64,000 bases of DNA from NCBI RefSeq assembly GCF_000482465.1, contig NZ_AXVJ01000061.1, positions 1-64,000 of the forward strand, in the 5' to 3' direction. Both the position numbers and the translations under genes were made by a program. How positions within the stretch are numbered: the stretch's first letter is position 1; each line of letters begins with the position of its first letter. The DNA comes from Runella limosa DSM 17973 (lineage in GTDB: Bacteria; Bacteroidota; Bacteroidia; Cytophagales; Spirosomataceae). The notes beneath the pieces are model-generated. The model worked only from the letters and a program-made list of their open reading frames with translations, made no database searches and had not been told where the DNA came from. This document shows positions 8,226 through 17,606 of this stretch, piece by piece.

Positions 8226-10211
8226 TCAAATGGCTGCACTAGGCCATAAATTATACCCAATCTTCACTAACGTTCCAGTGTGTGTATTTTTTCTCAAATC
8301 AACTACTTCGATGGCGAGTTGGTTTGGGTAATTTCGGTTAAACAACTCAATGCGGCGTTGCGTGATTTCCATCCCGTGCGACTTCCGACGCATCGTAGAA
8401 CGGTTTCGGATTTCGGTCGCTTTTTTTAGGCCAATGCCGTTGTCTTCAATTTCAAACTCAAGCAGTTGTTCGTTTTTTTGGGTAATCCGAATCGCCAATT
8501 TTTTCTCAGGTTCGTCGCTGGGCATAAGCCCGTGCCAAATGGCATTTTCAACAAATGGCTGTAACAACAACGGTGGAATCATCACCGAGGCCGTGTCGAT
8601 GCTGGAGGCGACTTCCAGGCGATATGTAAAATCTTCTCCCAAGCGGGTGGCTTCAATTTCTAAATAATAACTGAGTGCATTCAATTCTTCTTCGAGTGAA
8701 ATGGCTTCTTCCCGCGAGTGCGACAAAATCATCCGAAGTAGTTTGGAAAATTTAGAAAGGTATTGGGTGGCTTTTTGCTCGTCGTTGGCCACAATCAGGT
8801 ATTCTAAGGAGTTGAGGCTATTGAACAAAAAATGGGGGTTCATTTGCGAACGTAAGGCCAGCATTTCGGTTTCAGCAATGCGTTTTTCGTTGGCAGCCTT
8901 GGTTTGAAGTTCTTGAAAATAAGCCCGTTGGCTTTCGGTTTTTTCTTTTTCGTTTAATCGAAAACGATGCGCAATGGCCAACGAAAGTACCAAGATTTCC
9001 ATAACGACGGCAAACGAAAGCGTCAACAAATCATCGACGTTGGCGGGCAGTTTGACTCCTTCCAAAATAACGCGCCCCGCCCGCAACCACGCTAACAAAC
9101 CAAAAAAGCCCAAAACGACATTGGCCCAAATCACGTACGGAACCATGGGTGAGCGAACACTTCGGCGAATCCAAAAAAGGGTAAGGATATAAATGGGAAA
9201 AGCGACAAAACGCCCGCCCCAAAACGAAAATTGCTGAAAACCAAGGTCGTTGGTAAGCAACATCACTATCAAATATAGCCCCCCGTATCCCATCAAGACA
9301 AAAGCCAGCCGCAAAAACCACTTTTTCATGTTGGGGTGGTTTTTGGACAAGTCAAGTAATTCCGTCATGAAAAAGAGGTACGCTCCGATTCCCCACCACA
9401 GCAATGATTCCATTAAGTGGGTTTTGAGCAACGGCCACTCGCCAAGCGACTGACCCAGAGGGGTGTAGGCGCGGGTTTTAAGTAAAGAAAATATGAAACT
9501 ACACAAGACGTATGCCCCGTAATAGGCATAAATTCGGTGGCGGTATTGATAATAAAGTAAGGCTAAAAAAAGCGTAACCAACGCCAATGCGCCCTGAATC
9601 CAGCTTCGGTATTGAAACTCAGGCATATTGCGGCGGTACTCATCGAGGATGCGCTCGGCATGGTATTCGGGTTTTTGGAGTTGCAGTCCCCAAGAGGGTT
9701 TGGGGGTGACAAAATGAGTCCAAAAAGGCAACGCACCTTGTTCGTGGGCGATTCGGGGCACTATGGTAAAGGTAGCGCGAGCAGGAATTTTGAACGAAAC
9801 ATAGTTGTCAGAATAAGGCACCGCCCACGCCGAAGTGGGAATCAAAGTGCCACTGGTAATAGAACGCCACTGGCCATGTTGGGCGTAAAAGAGCGTCACC
9901 CGTTGATTGGCATTGGTGAGATAAACGTAAAACGTCTGCGTGGTGTCGGTATCGTTGGTCAAAAAAAAGCGAAGCCAATGCGAGCGTTGGGCAAAGCTGG
10001 GAGTTTTAGCCGTAAGCCGTTGCCAACGTTGAGGCTGTTGTAGCAAAAGTTGAAGAGAATCTTTGTCGCTGTTGAGCGCACTGGTCGTGCAGTAGGCGAT
10101 GTCATACAGCATCGTACGGTCAGCGATGTGGCTGACATAGAGGGTGTCGGATTTGCCCCAAAGTGGCAAACCCACAACAAACAACACCCAAAATACAAAC
10201 CGACGATACAT
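8226..10211 (-). CDS. 7TM-DISM sensor histidine kinase, LytS/His_kinase type
   Basis: A 661-residue inner-membrane sensor. A signal peptide (MYRRFVFWVLFVVGLPLWG) leads into a periplasmic 7TMR-DISMED2-like beta domain (to about 200). Seven membrane helices of the 7TM-DISM region follow (about 205-410), then a short coiled coil. The His_kinase dimerisation segment carries the phospho-accepting His in MNPHFLFNSLNSLEYL, followed by a HATPase_c domain with ENAIWHGL (N box) and EDNGIGL (G1). The DISM domain typically binds carbohydrate-like or envelope ligands. I take the ATG at 10211 because the signal peptide begins there. The target regulator is presumably the LytTR protein at 6053. Confidence 0.9.
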   Translation of the reverse strand: MYRRFVFWVLFVVGLPLWGKSDTLYVSHIADRTMLYDIAYCTTSALNSDKDSLQLLLQQPQRWQRLTAKTPSFAQRSHWLRFFLTNDTDTTQTFYVYLTNANQRVTLFYAQHGQWRSITSGTLIPTSAWAVPYSDNYVSFKIPARATFTIVPRIAHEQGALPFWTHFVTPKPSWGLQLQKPEYHAERILDEYRRNMPEFQYRSWIQGALALVTLFLALLYYQYRHRIYAYYGAYVLCSFIFSLLKTRAYTPLGQSLGEWPLLKTHLMESLLWWGIGAYLFFMTELLDLSKNHPNMKKWFLRLAFVLMGYGGLYLIVMLLTNDLGFQQFSFWGGRFVAFPIYILTLFWIRRSVRSPMVPYVIWANVVLGFFGLLAWLRAGRVILEGVKLPANVDDLLTLSFAVVMEILVLSLAIAHRFRLNEKEKTESQRAYFQELQTKAANEKRIAETEMLALRSQMNPHFLFNSLNSLEYLIVANDEQKATQYLSKFSKLLRMILSHSREEAISLEEELNALSYYLEIEATRLGEDFTYRLEVASSIDTASVMIPPLLLQPFVENAIWHGLMPSDEPEKKLAIRITQKNEQLLEFEIEDNGIGLKKATEIRNRSTMRRKSHGMEITQRRIELFNRNYPNQLAIEVVDLRKNTHTGTLVKIGYNLWPSAAI

Positions 10212-10223
10212 AGTGGCAGAGCG

Positions 10224-10351
10224 AATCAATTGATACCCTCAAAGAAAGACAAATTTTCTCCAATCTCCTTTTATCACTCTATGTAGGTAGGTTTTGAATT
10301 GATTAAGCCTCGGTCTGAATCAATGGGCGTTGAAAACGGAAATTATTGATT
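10224..10351. promoter_or_regulatory. Divergent regulatory region with repeated AATCAAT/ATTGATT words
   Basis: The 253-base gap between the kinase gene and the divergent envelope operon holds the palindrome AATCAATTGAT at 10224-10234, ATTGATT at 10298 and 10345, and AATCAAT at 10318. Four copies of one heptamer in about 130 bases look like operator sites, possibly for the neighbouring LytTR regulator. This is inference; the word is AT-rich and could recur by chance. Confidence 0.35.
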
Positions 10352-10464
10352 GAAATGGCGGTTTGATGGAGCGAAAATCGTGATGTATGAAATGAAGCTA
10401 AATGGTATAGAAGAGATTGCCCAACTTTGAGCTCATCAGATTTCTATTCAAACACATACACACT

Positions 10465-11862
10465 ATGGTAATCAACGTAGCTTTCAAGGTTCGAGGAATT
10501 GGACTAAGTAGTTTTTTTGGAGCCATGTTGGCGGTTTCAGCCACGGCGCAAATTCGGGTCGAAGACCCCAAAAAAACGGCTGAACGAAGCGTAGAAGGAC
10601 GAGTAAATAGCCGTATTGACCAAGGGATTAACAAAGGTCTCGATAAAGTTGAAGAAGGGATTGGGAATATCTTTAAAAAGAAAAATAAAGGAGAAAAAGA
10701 GCAAAAAACCAAAGGAAAGACCTCAAAAGGTAACGACGAGCAGCAGCAGGAAGACAGCAACGACGCACAAGTAAACGAAACGTCGTCGAGTAAATCTGGT
10801 TCAACAAAAGCAAATTCTCAAGGGGGAGCGGTAGCGGCCAAAGACGAGCCAAAGAGTATGAAGGCATATTCTAAATTTGATTTTGTTCCAGGCGAAAAAA
10901 TTGTCGCTACTGAAGATTTTTCTCAAGATGCCGTGGGCGACTTTCCTGCCAAATGGAATACCAATGCCAGTGGAGAGGTAGTAACGATGGAAGGGACGAA
11001 ATTTTTGCAATTTGCCAAAAATGGCGTTTACTATCCCGAATTTGTCAAAGAACTCCCTGAGAACTTCACAATGGAGTTTGATATGTTGGCTTCTGAAGAC
11101 TTGAGCGTCAATATGTCTGGCCTGAAAGTTTTCTTCCCCGTGTTAAATGAACGAAAATTGACCTTCGACCAAAATTTTAACTCATCTGCCCAAGCAGGGA
11201 TTGATATTCACCCTACTGCCGATGGGGAAAGCAGCAGCAGTAGTGTTTGGGTATTCGACAAAAACAGTGAGAAAGTTGTAGAAAATACCAATCGGTTGAC
11301 TTGGAACAGTAACGTGACCAACCGCGTGTCTATTTGGAAACAAAAAACCCGCTTGCGCATTTACGTAAACGAAACCAAGATTTGGGACTTACCCAAAGCC
11401 TTTGACGCTTCCCTCAAGTACTCAATGCTTTTTGCGACCAGCATTTTTGAAGGTACGGTTTATTTAAGCAACCTACGCGTGGCAGTAGGTGCGCCCGACA
11501 CCCGCTCCAAGCTCATCACCGAAGGTAAGTTTAGCACGACAGGTATATTGTTTGACGTCAATTCGGATAAAATCAAGCCCGAATCGTACGGTGTTTTAAA
11601 AGAATTAGGAACGGTGTTGAAAGAAAATGCCACGGTCAAAGTCCGCATCATTGGGCATACTGATGCTGACGGAGAAGATGCCAAAAACCTAGACTTGTCG
11701 AAACGCCGAGCAGCTTCGGTGAAAAATACCCTTCAAAGCGAGTTTGGTATTGAGGCGTCGCGCATGGAAACCGATGGAAAAGGTGAGGCGCAGCCCGTAG
11801 CCCCAAACACAACTGCTGAAGGAAAAGCGAACAACCGCCGCGTGGAGTTTGTCAAACTGTAA
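10465..11862 (+). CDS. OmpA-family outer-membrane/peptidoglycan-anchoring protein
   Basis: A 465-residue exported protein. The signal peptide runs from the ATG at 10465 (MVINVAFKVRGIGLSSFFGA) to an ATA-Q cleavage region. A low-complexity Lys/Glu/Ser-rich stretch (about 55-130) precedes a beta-rich domain (about 150-350, lectin/glucanase-like in appearance). The C-terminus is an OmpA-like domain: GILFDVNSDKIKPES, IIGHTDADGEDAKNLDLSKR and NNRRVEF, the peptidoglycan-binding fold. It should tether the protein to the cell wall. The in-frame TTG at 10417 is rejected because it would bury the signal peptide. It heads a run of six same-strand genes with gaps of 12-33 bases. Confidence 0.88.
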   Translation: MVINVAFKVRGIGLSSFFGAMLAVSATAQIRVEDPKKTAERSVEGRVNSRIDQGINKGLDKVEEGIGNIFKKKNKGEKEQKTKGKTSKGNDEQQQEDSNDAQVNETSSSKSGSTKANSQGGAVAAKDEPKSMKAYSKFDFVPGEKIVATEDFSQDAVGDFPAKWNTNASGEVVTMEGTKFLQFAKNGVYYPEFVKELPENFTMEFDMLASEDLSVNMSGLKVFFPVLNERKLTFDQNFNSSAQAGIDIHPTADGESSSSSVWVFDKNSEKVVENTNRLTWNSNVTNRVSIWKQKTRLRIYVNETKIWDLPKAFDASLKYSMLFATSIFEGTVYLSNLRVAVGAPDTRSKLITEGKFSTTGILFDVNSDKIKPESYGVLKELGTVLKENATVKVRIIGHTDADGEDAKNLDLSKRRAASVKNTLQSEFGIEASRMETDGKGEAQPVAPNTTAEGKANNRRVEFVKL

Positions 11863-11874
11863 CCAACCTATCCC

Positions 11875-12558
11875 ATGAACACATTCCAAAAAATAGCCCT
11901 ATTGTTTGCCTTTCCTTTAGGGATGCAACTTCATGCGCAAGTAACAATTGGGTATTGCAAGTTGGGAGGAGGTTGTAAATTTTACCAAACCCAATACACC
12001 TATGCCCAACTCGACGGGATGTTTAACTACTTGGGTACTTTTGAGAAGGACAAAGGCACGTTGGTTTTTTTCAAAAATAAGCAAAATCAAGACGTGCATT
12101 ATCCCGATACAAAACGTAATCTGAAGGAATTACACACGTATTTTGGAGGGAAGGGCGAGCCCAGTGTTTCCAAAGGAGGAACCATTTCATTTGAGGCGCT
12201 GATTCAACCTGAAGACGGAAACTGGGTAGCCATTACTGCTCCTCCCATTACCAAAAACTGCTCTCCCCAACTCGCGACTCAGCTAAAAAGTATCGCAGGG
12301 CTAAAAAGTGGCAATAAAACGTTTAAAAAACCTTTTACGCCAGAAGACTTGCTGCCACCCAAAACGCCTTGGCTTACCACTGCTCCCAATAGATACAAGG
12401 CCATTGTTTTGCCAGAAACGAAGCCAACGATTAAAAGTGTGTACGATTTTGAGGTAGTCTCTACCAAAGAAATAAAAGGAACGCTCCAAGTGTCGTTTCA
12501 AATACCAACCCAAGCTACCTGCGAAGTCACGACAAACTTTACGTTTGAGCGTAAGTAA
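11875..12558 (+). CDS. Secreted protein of unknown function
   Basis: A 227-residue protein with an N-terminal signal peptide (KIALLFAFPLGMQLHAQ). The mature part has early cysteines (YCKLGGGC), a region rich in aromatic and charged residues, and a Pro/Lys-rich middle (PFTPEDLLPPKTPWL). I do not recognise a family. It starts 12 bases after the OmpA-like gene and precedes another exported protein by 14 bases, so it is probably part of one envelope operon. Confidence 0.75.
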   Translation: MNTFQKIALLFAFPLGMQLHAQVTIGYCKLGGGCKFYQTQYTYAQLDGMFNYLGTFEKDKGTLVFFKNKQNQDVHYPDTKRNLKELHTYFGGKGEPSVSKGGTISFEALIQPEDGNWVAITAPPITKNCSPQLATQLKSIAGLKSGNKTFKKPFTPEDLLPPKTPWLTTAPNRYKAIVLPETKPTIKSVYDFEVVSTKEIKGTLQVSFQIPTQATCEVTTNFTFERK

Positions 12559-12572
12559 ATAGGGTAAAGCCA

Positions 12573-13514
12573 ATGAAAAATGTAAACAAAAATAGTGTTG
12601 CTTCGTTAGTAATGCGCTTTCTTTTAGTGAGTTGTGTGTATGGTTTTGCAGGCGCAACAGCAGTGGCTCAAAGTGTGGTCATTAGTCCTTCCAACAGCAC
12701 GTTTTTACAAAATAGCCTTACTGATTCGGTCGTCATTCGTGGAAAAAGCTCCGTGCCTTTGACTTTACAAAGTGATCAGAGCTTTATCATGTTACCACTT
12801 TTTACCAAAAACAACACGTTTGTTGGAGGGATGTATGGGCAAGATAAATTGTTGAAAATTTGGGGATACCAAGGCTTAGAGTTTCAACTTGACGATATTC
12901 CAGCCGCTCACTTTGAATTTGGTCGCTTCTTTGTGGGAGAATCTGGTAAAGCCAAAGCCGCACTGGACGTCGAGGGTACCAATGGTATCGGGACAATCCG
13001 TTCCAGAGAATTGGATTTTAACCAAACAACTGACAGCGAACGGCGGCCTGTTTTTGCGGATAAAGATGGTATTTTGAGGGTTTCCAATACGTCAAATTAC
13101 TACCAAAGTTACAATTTTAGCAGCGTTCAGGCGCAAGATTGGGACGACCAGCTTCGCAAGGGGAGTGGCTATGCGTGGTTTAATTCGACTGCTTCGGGTA
13201 AAACCATGTATTTGCCACTAAACCTCCCCGATGGCGTGGTGGTTACCAACGTGAGAATGTACGTTTGGGACAATTCGGCCTCTAATATCTCTTTTGTATT
13301 TAATAAAAACACGCATACGACCAACGTGTTTACGACCATCGCCTCGGCCCAGACTTCTACAAATGTGGCCTCGATAGGAAGCGTAACCGCATCGGTGACA
13401 GAAACGGTGGACAACCAGAATAACTCCTATTATGTCAATATCTCGTCGGTTGGAAACTGGACGGGGGAGACCCTCAAGTTTCACAGCTTTGTAGTGACTT
13501 ATCAGCACCGATAA
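12573..13514 (+). CDS. Secreted beta-rich protein of unknown function
   Basis: A 313-residue protein with a signal peptide ending near GATAVAQ. The remainder is rich in Ser, Thr, Asn and Val with frequent short beta-strand patterns. The first half (FLQNSLTDSVVIRGK, then LDVEGTNGIGTIRSRELDF) resembles the start of Bacteroidota surface or tail-fibre-like proteins. The second half (NYYQSYNFSSVQAQDWDD onward) looks like a small beta-sandwich. No catalytic motif is evident and I cannot name a family. It sits mid-operon among exported proteins. Confidence 0.72.
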   Translation: MKNVNKNSVASLVMRFLLVSCVYGFAGATAVAQSVVISPSNSTFLQNSLTDSVVIRGKSSVPLTLQSDQSFIMLPLFTKNNTFVGGMYGQDKLLKIWGYQGLEFQLDDIPAAHFEFGRFFVGESGKAKAALDVEGTNGIGTIRSRELDFNQTTDSERRPVFADKDGILRVSNTSNYYQSYNFSSVQAQDWDDQLRKGSGYAWFNSTASGKTMYLPLNLPDGVVVTNVRMYVWDNSASNISFVFNKNTHTTNVFTTIASAQTSTNVASIGSVTASVTETVDNQNNSYYVNISSVGNWTGETLKFHSFVVTYQHR

Positions 13515-13529
13515 ACCATTTCTAAAACC

Positions 13530-14282
13530 ATGAAAAAGACAATTATTCTGCCTGTTATTGTGGCTTTTGCCATGACAGCCTGCAACAATACGACGGCTAA
13601 CAATACCGAAAAAAGTGCCAGTGAAGCGCCAAACACTGAGGCCGTTTCTACTGCTGGAAATGCTGATTGCCTCAAATCACACGCTGATAAAGGGACGCTC
13701 GATCAACTCCTTCCGCTTGATGTCATTAAAAAACATCACAATGTTCCTGCGCAGGCAAAGAAAACGTATAGCTACCGTGCCGAGGCAAAAAAGCACGACA
13801 AAGATACCTACGAATACACTTGGGATAGTGATAGGGTTCGTAAAATGAAAATAGCGGGCAGAGAAGTGGAATATCCTTCCTCCAATCGAATAGGACTCAG
13901 ATGGGTAGGTAGTGACTTATTTACAATCATGGGAAAACCGACTTCTTTGGAAAATTTTAAGGCTTTTTATCGAAATACGACCGCCGCCGAAAAAGAAGCT
14001 GCTTTCAAAAAAGCAGGCGAGTCGATGAAAGAAAAAGGCTATGATGCCAAAACCACCGAAACTGCGACCAATATGGCCAAAGACTTGTCGGGCGACGAGA
14101 TTACGTTTAAGGACATCACTGGAGTAGGCGATGCGGCCTCTTGGCGTATCAAAGAAAAAGAACTCACGGTCTTGGTCGGTAAAATTACTTTTCAAGTGAG
14201 TGTAGAAGTGAGCAGTAATGACGACGAAAACATCGAGTTAGCCAAAAAACTGGCCGCCGAAGTGCTGGCTAAGTGTAAATGA
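13530..14282 (+). CDS. Lipoprotein of unknown function
   Basis: A 250-residue predicted lipoprotein with lipobox AFAMTAC at the N-terminus and an Asn/Thr/Glu linker. The mature domain has a Lys-rich alpha-beta pattern (RAEAKKHDKDTYEYTWDSD, then LFTIMGKPTSLENFKAFYRN). A conserved-looking C-terminal segment (WRIKEKELTVLVGKITFQV) ends in a terminal Cys-Lys. I do not recognise the family. Its position between two other exported proteins and its 15-base spacing suggest co-expression with the M4 protease downstream. Confidence 0.75.
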   Translation: MKKTIILPVIVAFAMTACNNTTANNTEKSASEAPNTEAVSTAGNADCLKSHADKGTLDQLLPLDVIKKHHNVPAQAKKTYSYRAEAKKHDKDTYEYTWDSDRVRKMKIAGREVEYPSSNRIGLRWVGSDLFTIMGKPTSLENFKAFYRNTTAAEKEAAFKKAGESMKEKGYDAKTTETATNMAKDLSGDEITFKDITGVGDAASWRIKEKELTVLVGKITFQVSVEVSSNDDENIELAKKLAAEVLAKCK

Positions 14283-14315
14283 TTTTTGAAAAATCGTATC
14301 TAACAACCACACAAA

Positions 14316-14798
14316 ATGAAAACAAATCTTAAATCTATTGTTTCACTGGTAGCCCTAGTGGTGCTGGTAAGTGCTTGTAAATTAGGAACGTCAAAAGAAG
14401 ACGACCCAACGCCATCGGGTGGCTCTAACTCTTTTGCCGCAACAGTGGATGGTAAAAGTTGGAAAGCCAATACCGCCAGCGGAGGCGTGGCCATCGTCGG
14501 AGGGCTGTTGACGATTGTAGGAAAAATAGACGATGCCAACGAAATCTCCATTCAGATGGTGGGGAAAGACATCCAAACGGGAGTAGATTATTTGTTTGAA
14601 ATCCCCGCTAATGAAACCAACAAAAATGCCAATCTGCTTTACAAAAGACAGAATAATCCGCTGTTTGCTAAAAGTGGGAAAGTACGCTTCTCGACCTTTA
14701 CCAACAAAAAAATTGAAGGAACATTTGACGCCCAAGTGAGTGATTTTATCAATGCCAACGCCGAGATACAGTCGGGGACGTTTGTGATTAATTTATAA
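14316..14798 (+). CDS. DUF6252-like lipoprotein
   Basis: A 160-residue lipoprotein with lipobox VLVSAC. After a short Asp/Pro/Ser linker it has FAATVDGKSWKA, the opening typical of small Bacteroidota beta-sandwich lipoproteins of the DUF6252 group. Alternating strands follow to FDAQVSDFINANAEIQSGTF. In such proteins the domain is Ig-like with no known activity. It starts 33 bases after the previous gene and ends 18 bases before the protease gene. The family assignment is from the pattern alone. Confidence 0.72.
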   Translation: MKTNLKSIVSLVALVVLVSACKLGTSKEDDPTPSGGSNSFAATVDGKSWKANTASGGVAIVGGLLTIVGKIDDANEISIQMVGKDIQTGVDYLFEIPANETNKNANLLYKRQNNPLFAKSGKVRFSTFTNKKIEGTFDAQVSDFINANAEIQSGTFVINL

Positions 14799-14816
14799 TT
14801 CAAACTCGGATAAGCC

Positions 14817-17504
14817 ATGAATGCAAAGCAGCTCGTTTGGTTATTGGTCGTGTTTTTGGGATTGTATGTTGAGGCTTTGGCGCAACAAAAACCGTCAAAG
14901 CAACAACAGGCCGAACTTGATAAAGCGGTAAAGGAAGCCGAAGCCGAAATGGCCAAGCTCAAAGATCCTGCTTATATCAATAAAATGTTCGATGACCAAA
15001 TCAAAGAACTCAAAGCGAAGGGACAAGCCACGCCTGAGTTGTTGAGGGAATTTGAAAAAGCGCGGGCTGAAATGCTTAAAATGGCCAAAGGGGGTGGTGT
15101 ATCTACCCCTTCTCAACCCGAAGAACCAAGCGAACCAGAAACTGTTTCTCCTGCACCAAAGCCCGTAGAACAGCCCGTACCTACCAACTTTGACGAAGTG
15201 GAAAGCCCGTATTCAAAAGTCCCTTCGTCGTTTCAGTTTTATCGGGAAAGCGAAGTGACGGTTGCAACCTTTGCGGAATTTATGCAAAAAAAGTACGGCG
15301 TTCAGTTACAAAAAAGGGAAACGACCGCGCTACCAACGGGCTCAAAAATTACGACATTTCAGCAGTTTGTGGGAGAATACCCCGTTTTTGGGGCTTATTT
15401 TAAAGTAAGACATGAGCCAAACGGCAAAGCCCTTGCGGCTTCAGGCGATGCCTTTGATGGAGAAATGATTTCGAAAGTTATGCTGAAACCTTCGTTCAGT
15501 AAAGAAAAAAGCATACAAGTGGTTGGCTCAAAAGTAGCTACCGCAGCCATCGTACCTAAGTATGAGCAACTCATTATCATTCCTGATCGCTTGACGCCGT
15601 CATTGCGTAAACTGCGACTTGTTCATCAAGTTTCGCACGATGACATTCTTTATTTTGTCGATGCTCAGTCAGGGCAAATTGTGCATCGGCTCAATCATCG
15701 GAGTTTTTGCTGGCATTCAAAAGGCGCCGACGAGCACAAAGCCGTTGCGCAGATTAACACCAATTACTATGGATTTCAGAAAATAAAAACGTTTTATGAT
15801 AGCGATACGAAAACGTATTTACTTTCGTCGCACGATACGCCTTATGTTGTTGTCATTGATACCAATCAAAAAGTGCCTACTCGACCCGATAATGAGTGGA
15901 ATCGGGGCGAGTATCGGGTCAAAGGTATTTTAGATGCTGCTTTTTCTGGTCAGAAAGTAGTGGAATTTTATCAAAGCCAATTGGGACAATCGAGTTTTGA
16001 TAATAAAGGAACGCAAGTCGGTATCAGGCGGGTCCCAAGGGAATGGAAGGAACACTACAAAAACGCGTTTTGGTCAAAAGAGCACAATCTTATTTATTTT
16101 GGTTACATCAATGGCAACCCTTTGGCAACAGTTGATATTGTAGGTCATGAGTTTACGCACGGATTGGTTAGCTATACCGCCAATCTTTTAGGCCAAAGTG
16201 AGTCGGGCGCGCTCAATGAAGGTATTGCCGACATGTTAGGGACTGCCGTAGAGCATTGGGCACAGGTGAAAACTCCCGATTGGCTAATCGCCTCAGAAGT
16301 AATTTTGGGAGGGATTCGAAACATGAAATCACCAAAAACACTCACCGATACGGAGCGTAAAGGGCCTAATACCTACGAAGGTGAGTTTTGGATAGATACC
16401 AATGGGTGTGTGCCAAGTGAGGATAACGATGATTGTGGCGAACACATCAACAGCACGGTAGCGTCGCACTGGTTTTATCTGTTGTCGGAAGGTGGAAAAG
16501 GAACCAACGACCACAAACAGCCTTACAACATCGAAAAAGGAATTGGCATTCAAAAAGCGGCCAAATTGGTCTATCAAACCCTTTTTAGCTTGACTCCCTA
16601 CACCAATTTTGAGCGTTTTGCGGAAGCCACCGTCAAAACAGCCGAGCAGATGTTTGGCAAATGCGCTACCGAAACGCACAGCGTCAAGCACGCATGGTAT
16701 GCCGTGGGCGTGTTTGAGGATGCACCTGCCCGTTGCATGGATTTGACATTTGACTGGACCTACGACCCCGAACCCAACAAAGCCATTCGGTTTTATGTAA
16801 AAGGCGACAGCATCGTATCGGTGGTGCGTACAGAAGACGGTTGGGTGAAGACGTACAGTGAGCGAAATAGCGCATTTATGCACATTGTTTCTAAAGACGA
16901 AGAGGGAATAAAAAACATTACAGTACCCAAAAATTGGGCAGGAACGATTTATAACAAGATGGAGGAAATCGAACCGCAGATGGAACAAATGAGGGAAGAG
17001 GCACTTGAGAAAGCAAAAGCCGAGCTTCGTGACCCAGCGACATCGTCCGAACGGAAAGCGGAGTTAAAAGAAACAATTCCACTGGTGGAAAAACACCTAG
17101 CAGAAGGCCGCAAAACGGCCAACGAAACCAAGAAAAATCTCAAAGAATTGAGCGATGGAACGCACCTGACCAGCGAAAAGGCATTTTGGGGAGGGCGAAA
17201 AGGAAAGCGAGAATTTGACAAGGAAAATATCAAAGGTAGTTATTTATACCAAGGGAAATATTTGGCAAAACGCTATGTACTCAAAGGAGGGATTAGCTGG
17301 GAGTCAACCACCGAAATTCCGCTTCATTATTCAGATTTGGGGCTATTTGTGCCGCTCAGTACGGGACAATTGCGAATGGGAGTCGATCATTTCATGCGAG
17401 GTTTTCCGCTAAAAATGTTTGGCGGAATCAGTGTCCGAAACATCAAAGAATCTATTCCGTCCAACTTTAACGCCCTTTTTTCTTCAAGCCCTGTTTTTAA
17501 CTGA
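14817..17504 (+). CDS. Thermolysin-like M4 metallopeptidase, secreted
   Basis: An 895-residue exported zinc protease. After a signal peptide (WLLVVFLGLYVEALAQ) comes a charged helical segment (about 25-85) and a Pro/Glu-rich linker. An FTP/PepSY-like propeptide (about 130-290) follows. The M4 catalytic domain has zinc-site HEFTH (H444, E445, H448), the third ligand E468 in NEGIADMLG, and the proton-donor His in EHINSTVASHW. The C-terminal ~230 residues are an extra region with a long helical, Glu/Lys-rich stretch. No type IX secretion sorting domain is visible. It is last in the envelope operon, so its targets may be the operon's own surface proteins (inference). Confidence 0.92.
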   Translation: MNAKQLVWLLVVFLGLYVEALAQQKPSKQQQAELDKAVKEAEAEMAKLKDPAYINKMFDDQIKELKAKGQATPELLREFEKARAEMLKMAKGGGVSTPSQPEEPSEPETVSPAPKPVEQPVPTNFDEVESPYSKVPSSFQFYRESEVTVATFAEFMQKKYGVQLQKRETTALPTGSKITTFQQFVGEYPVFGAYFKVRHEPNGKALAASGDAFDGEMISKVMLKPSFSKEKSIQVVGSKVATAAIVPKYEQLIIIPDRLTPSLRKLRLVHQVSHDDILYFVDAQSGQIVHRLNHRSFCWHSKGADEHKAVAQINTNYYGFQKIKTFYDSDTKTYLLSSHDTPYVVVIDTNQKVPTRPDNEWNRGEYRVKGILDAAFSGQKVVEFYQSQLGQSSFDNKGTQVGIRRVPREWKEHYKNAFWSKEHNLIYFGYINGNPLATVDIVGHEFTHGLVSYTANLLGQSESGALNEGIADMLGTAVEHWAQVKTPDWLIASEVILGGIRNMKSPKTLTDTERKGPNTYEGEFWIDTNGCVPSEDNDDCGEHINSTVASHWFYLLSEGGKGTNDHKQPYNIEKGIGIQKAAKLVYQTLFSLTPYTNFERFAEATVKTAEQMFGKCATETHSVKHAWYAVGVFEDAPARCMDLTFDWTYDPEPNKAIRFYVKGDSIVSVVRTEDGWVKTYSERNSAFMHIVSKDEEGIKNITVPKNWAGTIYNKMEEIEPQMEQMREEALEKAKAELRDPATSSERKAELKETIPLVEKHLAEGRKTANETKKNLKELSDGTHLTSEKAFWGGRKGKREFDKENIKGSYLYQGKYLAKRYVLKGGISWESTTEIPLHYSDLGLFVPLSTGQLRMGVDHFMRGFPLKMFGGISVRNIKESIPSNFNALFSSSPVFN

Positions 17505-17552
17505 TGAAAACCACTCATCGTTCAACGCTCATCACTCAGCTCTTCGTCGCAT

Positions 17553-17585
17553 TTTGGAATGTAGCACCAAAAAGGGTTAATTTTG
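17553..17585 (+). promoter_or_regulatory. Bacteroidota-type promoter (TTTG-N21-TAATTTTG)
   Basis: TTTG at 17553-17556 and TAATTTTG at 17578-17585 match the -33/-7 pattern and lie about 20 bases upstream of the next gene's ATG. Confidence 0.6.
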
Positions 17586-17606
17586 GGGCTTCATTTATCC
17601 AAGAAT

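Noticed and set aside
16329-16988. 219-residue minus-strand open frame
   Set aside because: Lies antisense within the catalytic domain of the M4 protease gene, which has clear motifs.
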